DNA from: Massilia timonae CCUG 45783
Lineage (GTDB): Bacteria > Pseudomonadota > Gammaproteobacteria > Burkholderiales > Burkholderiaceae_D
Direction: 5' to 3'
DNA: 64,000 bases
NCBI RefSeq assembly: GCF_000315425.1
Contig: NZ_JH992922.1
Location: 669,560 to 733,559 of the forward strand
Below, piece by piece: positions 60,972 through 64,000 of the stretch. The notes below the pieces were generated by a model. The model saw only the letters and a program-made list of their open reading frames with translations, was not told the DNA's origin and made no database searches. Positions within the stretch are counted from its first letter, which is position 1. Every line of letters begins with the position of its first letter. The position numbers were made by a program, and so were the translations under genes.

Positions 60972-62032
60972 GCCAGCCGCTGCCCGTCCTCAGCCGGCGC
61001 GGGCGGCGCCAGCCGCAACGCCGTGCCGTGGCGCGCCAGGTCGCGGCCCAGCACCAGCCGCAGGTTGACGGGCGCGCCCAGGTCGACTTCGCGCAGCTGG
61101 GTGCTGCCCAGGCGCTGCGCCAGCCTGCGCGCGGCGTCGGCATGGGACGGCTCGTATTCGATGCGGGTATGCGACACCGCGAAGCCCGGCTCGTTCGACA
61201 GGCGCGTCACCCGGATGCCCGGTTCGTCGATGCGGTTCGACAGCGCGCGCGCCATGCCGGTCACCCCATTGCCGTTGCGGATCTCCAGCCGCGCCACCGC
61301 AGCCGAAGCCGGCGCCTCGCGTTCCTCCTGCGCCTCGTGCGCCGCGCGCGCCGCCTCCACCCGCCGCAACTCCATCATGCCATCCACGCCGACGTGGATA
61401 TACGACTGGGACCAGTCGGGGTGGGCCTGCGGCTTTGGCGCGGCCAGGGCCTGGCCGAGCGGCGCCACTTCGGTCTTGCCACCGGCGGCGGCAAAATCGG
61501 CGCGCAGGTCGTGCTGGCGCAGCGCCGCCGCCTGTCTGTGCATCTGTTCCGCCCTTTCCGTTTGTCCCAAGCCCGCAAGCGCGTCGCCCAGCAGCTGCCA
61601 GGCGCGCGGATTGAGCGGGTCGAGCAGGCAGGCGCGTTCCAGCGCGCCCCGCGCTTCCTCGTGCGCGCCGCCCAGCAGGTAAGCCTGCCCCAGGTTCGCG
61701 AACAGATAAGCCTTGCCCGGTCCCGCATCCAGGCCGATCGACGCAGTCAGCTCGCGCCAGATGGCGCTCGCCCGTTCCAGGTCGCCTCCTTCGGCGTGCA
61801 GGGTCGCCAGGCCGTTGCGCGCGCCGGGATGGCCGGGCTCTAGCTGAAGCGCGGCCTGGTAGGAGGCGCGCGCGGCGTCCGGCTGCTGCGCCAGGTGTTG
61901 CGCGCGGCCGGCGCCATAGAGTTGCTCGGCCTGCGCGCCGGTGTCGACGGCGGCGCGCCAGCCGAACGGCGAGCAGGCCATCAGGCCGGCGCACAGCAGC
62001 GCCAGGCGGGTCATCTTGAGGGTGCGTCGCAT
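60962..62032 (-). CDS. TPR lipoprotein with LytR_C-like C-terminal domain (Tad locus)
   Basis: 356 residues. Lipoprotein signal (MTRLALLCAGLMAC^SPFG), TPR repeats (~35-190: ARASYQAALQLEPGHPGARNGLATLHAEGGDLERASAIWRELT..., KAYLFANLGQAYLLGGAHEEARGALERACLLDPLNPRAWQLLGDALAGLGQTERAEQMHRQAAAL), and a C-terminal LytR_C-like unit (VARLEIRNGNGVTGMARALSNRIDEPGIRVTRLSNEPGFAVSHTRIEYEPSHADAARRLAQRLG). TadD-type TPR lipoproteins assist Flp pilus secretin assembly. AAAGGAG precedes ATG 62032; ATG 62014 is an alternative. Confidence 0.83.
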   Translation of the reverse strand: MRRTLKMTRLALLCAGLMACSPFGWRAAVDTGAQAEQLYGAGRAQHLAQQPDAARASYQAALQLEPGHPGARNGLATLHAEGGDLERASAIWRELTASIGLDAGPGKAYLFANLGQAYLLGGAHEEARGALERACLLDPLNPRAWQLLGDALAGLGQTERAEQMHRQAAALRQHDLRADFAAAGGKTEVAPLGQALAAPKPQAHPDWSQSYIHVGVDGMMELRRVEAARAAHEAQEEREAPASAAVARLEIRNGNGVTGMARALSNRIDEPGIRVTRLSNEPGFAVSHTRIEYEPSHADAARRLAQRLGSTQLREVDLGAPVNLRLVLGRDLARHGTALRLAPPAPAEDGQRLAYR

Positions 62033-62046
62033 GGGAGTCGCTCCTT

Positions 62047-62982
62047 TCAGCGCGCGAAGGGCAAGGAGCCCAGGGTGCGCGAGATCTGGATCGCCGCCGG
62101 TCCGAGCAGGACCATCAGCAGCGTCGGGAAAATGCAGAAGATCAGCGGGAACAGCAGCTTGAGGCCGATCTTGGCGGCGGTTTCCTCGGCCACCATGCGC
62201 CGCTTGTGGCGCAGGTTCTCGGCATGCACGCGCAGCGAGTCGCCGACGCTGGTGCCGAAGCGCTCGGACTGGATCAGCATCGCGACCAGGGTGTCGACGT
62301 CGTCCACGCCCGAGCGCAGCGCGAAGTTGCGCAGCGCCTTTTCCTTGCTGAAGCCGGCGCGCATCTCCATCAGCACCAGTTGCAGCTCCTGCGACAGCAC
62401 CATGCTCTTGATGTGGATTTCGGCCGCCACCTTGACCAGCGCCCGCTCCAGGCTCAGGCCGGCCTCGACGCAGACCGTCAGGAGGTCGAGCGCGTCGGGG
62501 ATGGTCTCGAAGATCTCGCGCCGGCGCCGCCGCACCAGGCGCTCGAGCACCGCGTTCGGCGCGTAGTAGCCGAAGGCGGCGCCCAGCAGCAGGATGCCCA
62601 GCACCTTGCCGCCGTTCAGGGACGAGCCATACAGCACCAGGAACGGCGCGCACAGTGCAGGCACCAGCAGCGCCAGCGCGGTCTTGGACGCGAAGTACAG
62701 GGTCGGCGCCGACGGGTGGCGCCAGCCGGCGTTCATGAAGCGGGTGCGCAAGGTCGATTTTTCCCAGCCTTCCTCGGGGATCGACAGCCTGGTGAGGGGA
62801 CGGGCGACGCTGGCGACGCGCTCGATCCAGCGCACGCCTGCTTCCTGTCCGGCGCGCGGGCCGAGGAAGCGGAGCAGGCGCTCGCGCAGGGCCAGCGGCG
62901 CGAACAGCACCAGCGCGACCCAGGCCAGCAGGCAGACGACGGCGAAGACGATCAGCAGGAATATCAGCTGGGAAGAAGTCAT
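62047..62982 (-). CDS. tadC: Flp pilus inner-membrane protein TadC
   Basis: 311 residues. T2SSF domain: FETIPDALDLLTVCVEAGLSLERALVKVAAEIHIKSMVLSQELQLVLMEMRAGFSKEKALRNFALRSGVDDVDTLVAMLIQSERFGTSVGDSLRVHAENLRHKRRMVAEETAAKIGLKLLFPLIFCIFPTLLMVLLGPAAIQI, plus an N-terminal helix (LIVFAVVCLLAWVALVLFAPLAL). 14 nt before the TPR gene. Confidence 0.94.
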   Translation of the reverse strand: MTSSQLIFLLIVFAVVCLLAWVALVLFAPLALRERLLRFLGPRAGQEAGVRWIERVASVARPLTRLSIPEEGWEKSTLRTRFMNAGWRHPSAPTLYFASKTALALLVPALCAPFLVLYGSSLNGGKVLGILLLGAAFGYYAPNAVLERLVRRRRREIFETIPDALDLLTVCVEAGLSLERALVKVAAEIHIKSMVLSQELQLVLMEMRAGFSKEKALRNFALRSGVDDVDTLVAMLIQSERFGTSVGDSLRVHAENLRHKRRMVAEETAAKIGLKLLFPLIFCIFPTLLMVLLGPAAIQISRTLGSLPFAR

Positions 62983-62989
62983 GGAGGCC

Positions 62990-63982
62990 TCACACGCGGA
63001 TGCGGATGGTCTTGCGCAGCCACAGCACGCCGAACACGATCATGCCCAGGCCGTACCACAGCAGGCGCACCCCGGACGGATCGGTCCACAGCATGCGCAC
63101 GTAGGCCGGGCTGCTGACCAGCATCACGCCCATCACGCCGAACGGCAGCAGGCCCAGGATCCAGGCCGACATGCGGCCCTCGGCCGACAGCACGCGCACG
63201 TGCGCCACCAGCTTCAGGCGGGCGCGGATAATCTGGCTGATGTTGCCGAGGATTTCAGCCAGGTTGCCGCCCGACTCGCGCTGGATCAGCACCGCGATGA
63301 TCAGATAGCGCAGGTCGGTCAGCGGGATCCGTTCGGCCAGGCCGTGCAGGGCCTCGTTCATCGGCACGCCGTAGTTGATTTCCTCGCGCGTGATGCGGAA
63401 CTCGCCGGCCAGCGGCTCGGGCAGCTCGTTGCCGACGATTTGCAGCACGTTGGTGAACGAGTGGCCGGCGCGCAGCGCGCGCGCGATGAAGTCGGCCGCT
63501 TCGGGCAGTTGGTGCTCGATGCGCACCAGGCGCCGCATGCGCATGCGGTGCAGGAGCCACCAGTGCAGGAGCAGGCCGCCGACGCAGGCCAGCAGACGCG
63601 CCGGCAGCGGCACCTCGACCGCGCTGACGGCGCTCGACGTGAGCACCAGCGCCGCCGCCAGGCAGCCGAGCGAGCCGGCGAGGAACTGGCCGACCGACCA
63701 GGTGGCGCCGGCCTGCACCAGCAGCGCATCGACGCGCTGCGCCAGCGTCGAGCGATGCAGCAGGCGGTCCAGCGCCTCGATGCGGCTGTAGCGGCGCTGC
63801 TTGAGGATCGAGATCCGTTCGCCGCTGCGGCCTTGCAGGCCGCCGGACATGATCTGCAGGCGGCGCGCGATGCGGCGCGCCGCCGCGCCATGGGTGCTCA
63901 TCCACCACAGATAGAAGCCCTCGACCGCCAGGATCACGGCCGCGAACACCAGCACCACGAAGCCATAGAACAAGCCGTCCAT
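62990..63982 (-). CDS. tadB: Flp pilus inner-membrane protein TadB
   Basis: 330 residues. N-terminal helix (GFVVLVFAAVILAVEGFYLWWM), T2SSF domain (LPEAADFIARALRAGHSFTNVLQIVGNELPEPLAGEFRITREEINYGVPMNEALHGLAERIPLTDLRYLIIAVLIQRESGGNLAEILGNISQIIRARLKLVAHVRVLSAEGRMSAWILGLLPFGVMGVMLV). Platform protein for Flp pilus assembly with TadC and the TadA ATPase, which probably lies just off the right edge. GGGAG lies 9 nt upstream of the ATG. Confidence 0.94.
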   Translation of the reverse strand: MDGLFYGFVVLVFAAVILAVEGFYLWWMSTHGAAARRIARRLQIMSGGLQGRSGERISILKQRRYSRIEALDRLLHRSTLAQRVDALLVQAGATWSVGQFLAGSLGCLAAALVLTSSAVSAVEVPLPARLLACVGGLLLHWWLLHRMRMRRLVRIEHQLPEAADFIARALRAGHSFTNVLQIVGNELPEPLAGEFRITREEINYGVPMNEALHGLAERIPLTDLRYLIIAVLIQRESGGNLAEILGNISQIIRARLKLVAHVRVLSAEGRMSAWILGLLPFGVMGVMLVSSPAYVRMLWTDPSGVRLLWYGLGMIVFGVLWLRKTIRIRV

Positions 63983-64000
63983 ATGCGCGCTCCCGGTCGC

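Overview
The window looks like a chromosomal segment of a high-GC betaproteobacterium, most likely an Oxalobacteraceae member of the Massilia/Telluria type. The reasons are Burkholderiales-type trimeric porins, a single-cysteine DksA, the petABC-sspA-sspB block, a gspG..N-D-E-F-C secretion operon, and strongly G/C-ending codons. The genus is inferred from gene content only; no rRNA is present. I see no phage, insertion sequence, CRISPR array or plasmid function.

Layout. 1-12 kb is housekeeping: the partial start of a Sel1-repeat gene, two porins, an isochorismatase-like hydrolase, DUF484-xerC, a COG0523 GTPase, a long inverted repeat, dksA, a two-STAS protein, a 32-residue membrane peptide, and hslV-hslU. 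12-24.5 kb holds an XRE-type regulator and a near-complete type II secretion operon on the minus strand (gspG H I J K L M N D E F C; no prepilin peptidase). 24.6-35 kb holds a MoeB/ThiF enzyme, an S41 peptidase, EnvC, GpmA, a rhodanese, GrxC, SecB, an SH3 protein, GpsA, a cupin, a DUF2461 protein, a DegS/DegQ-like protease and MscL. 35-40.7 kb holds petABC (cytochrome bc1), sspA-sspB, tRNA-Thr(UGU) and a CPA2 antiporter.

40.8-59.7 kb is the most interesting part: a carbohydrate locus that reads as a beta-glucan utilisation system. It encodes a CUT1 ABC importer with a LacI-family regulator, an operon of GH1 and GH3 beta-glucosidases, glucokinase and a FucP/GluP-type sugar transporter, then a TonB-dependent receptor with SapC-like and cupin_8 genes, and divergently a NodB-like deacetylase with a GH16 beta-glucanase lipoprotein. 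Three promoters (ABC importer, receptor, deacetylase/GH16) share one architecture: a sigma70 promoter and a TGGWAACGTTTCCA operator starting at the same distance past the -10. The glucosidase operon instead has three GC-centred palindromes at exact 20-bp spacing. The inferred flow is GH16 cutting outside, receptor uptake, GH3 in the periplasm, ABC or MFS import, GH1 in the cytosol, and glucokinase.

After 59.9 kb come an Old Yellow Enzyme, a TPR/LytR_C lipoprotein, and tadC and tadB of a Flp pilus locus that continues off the right edge. Functions are assigned from motifs and family knowledge read by eye; no database search was run.
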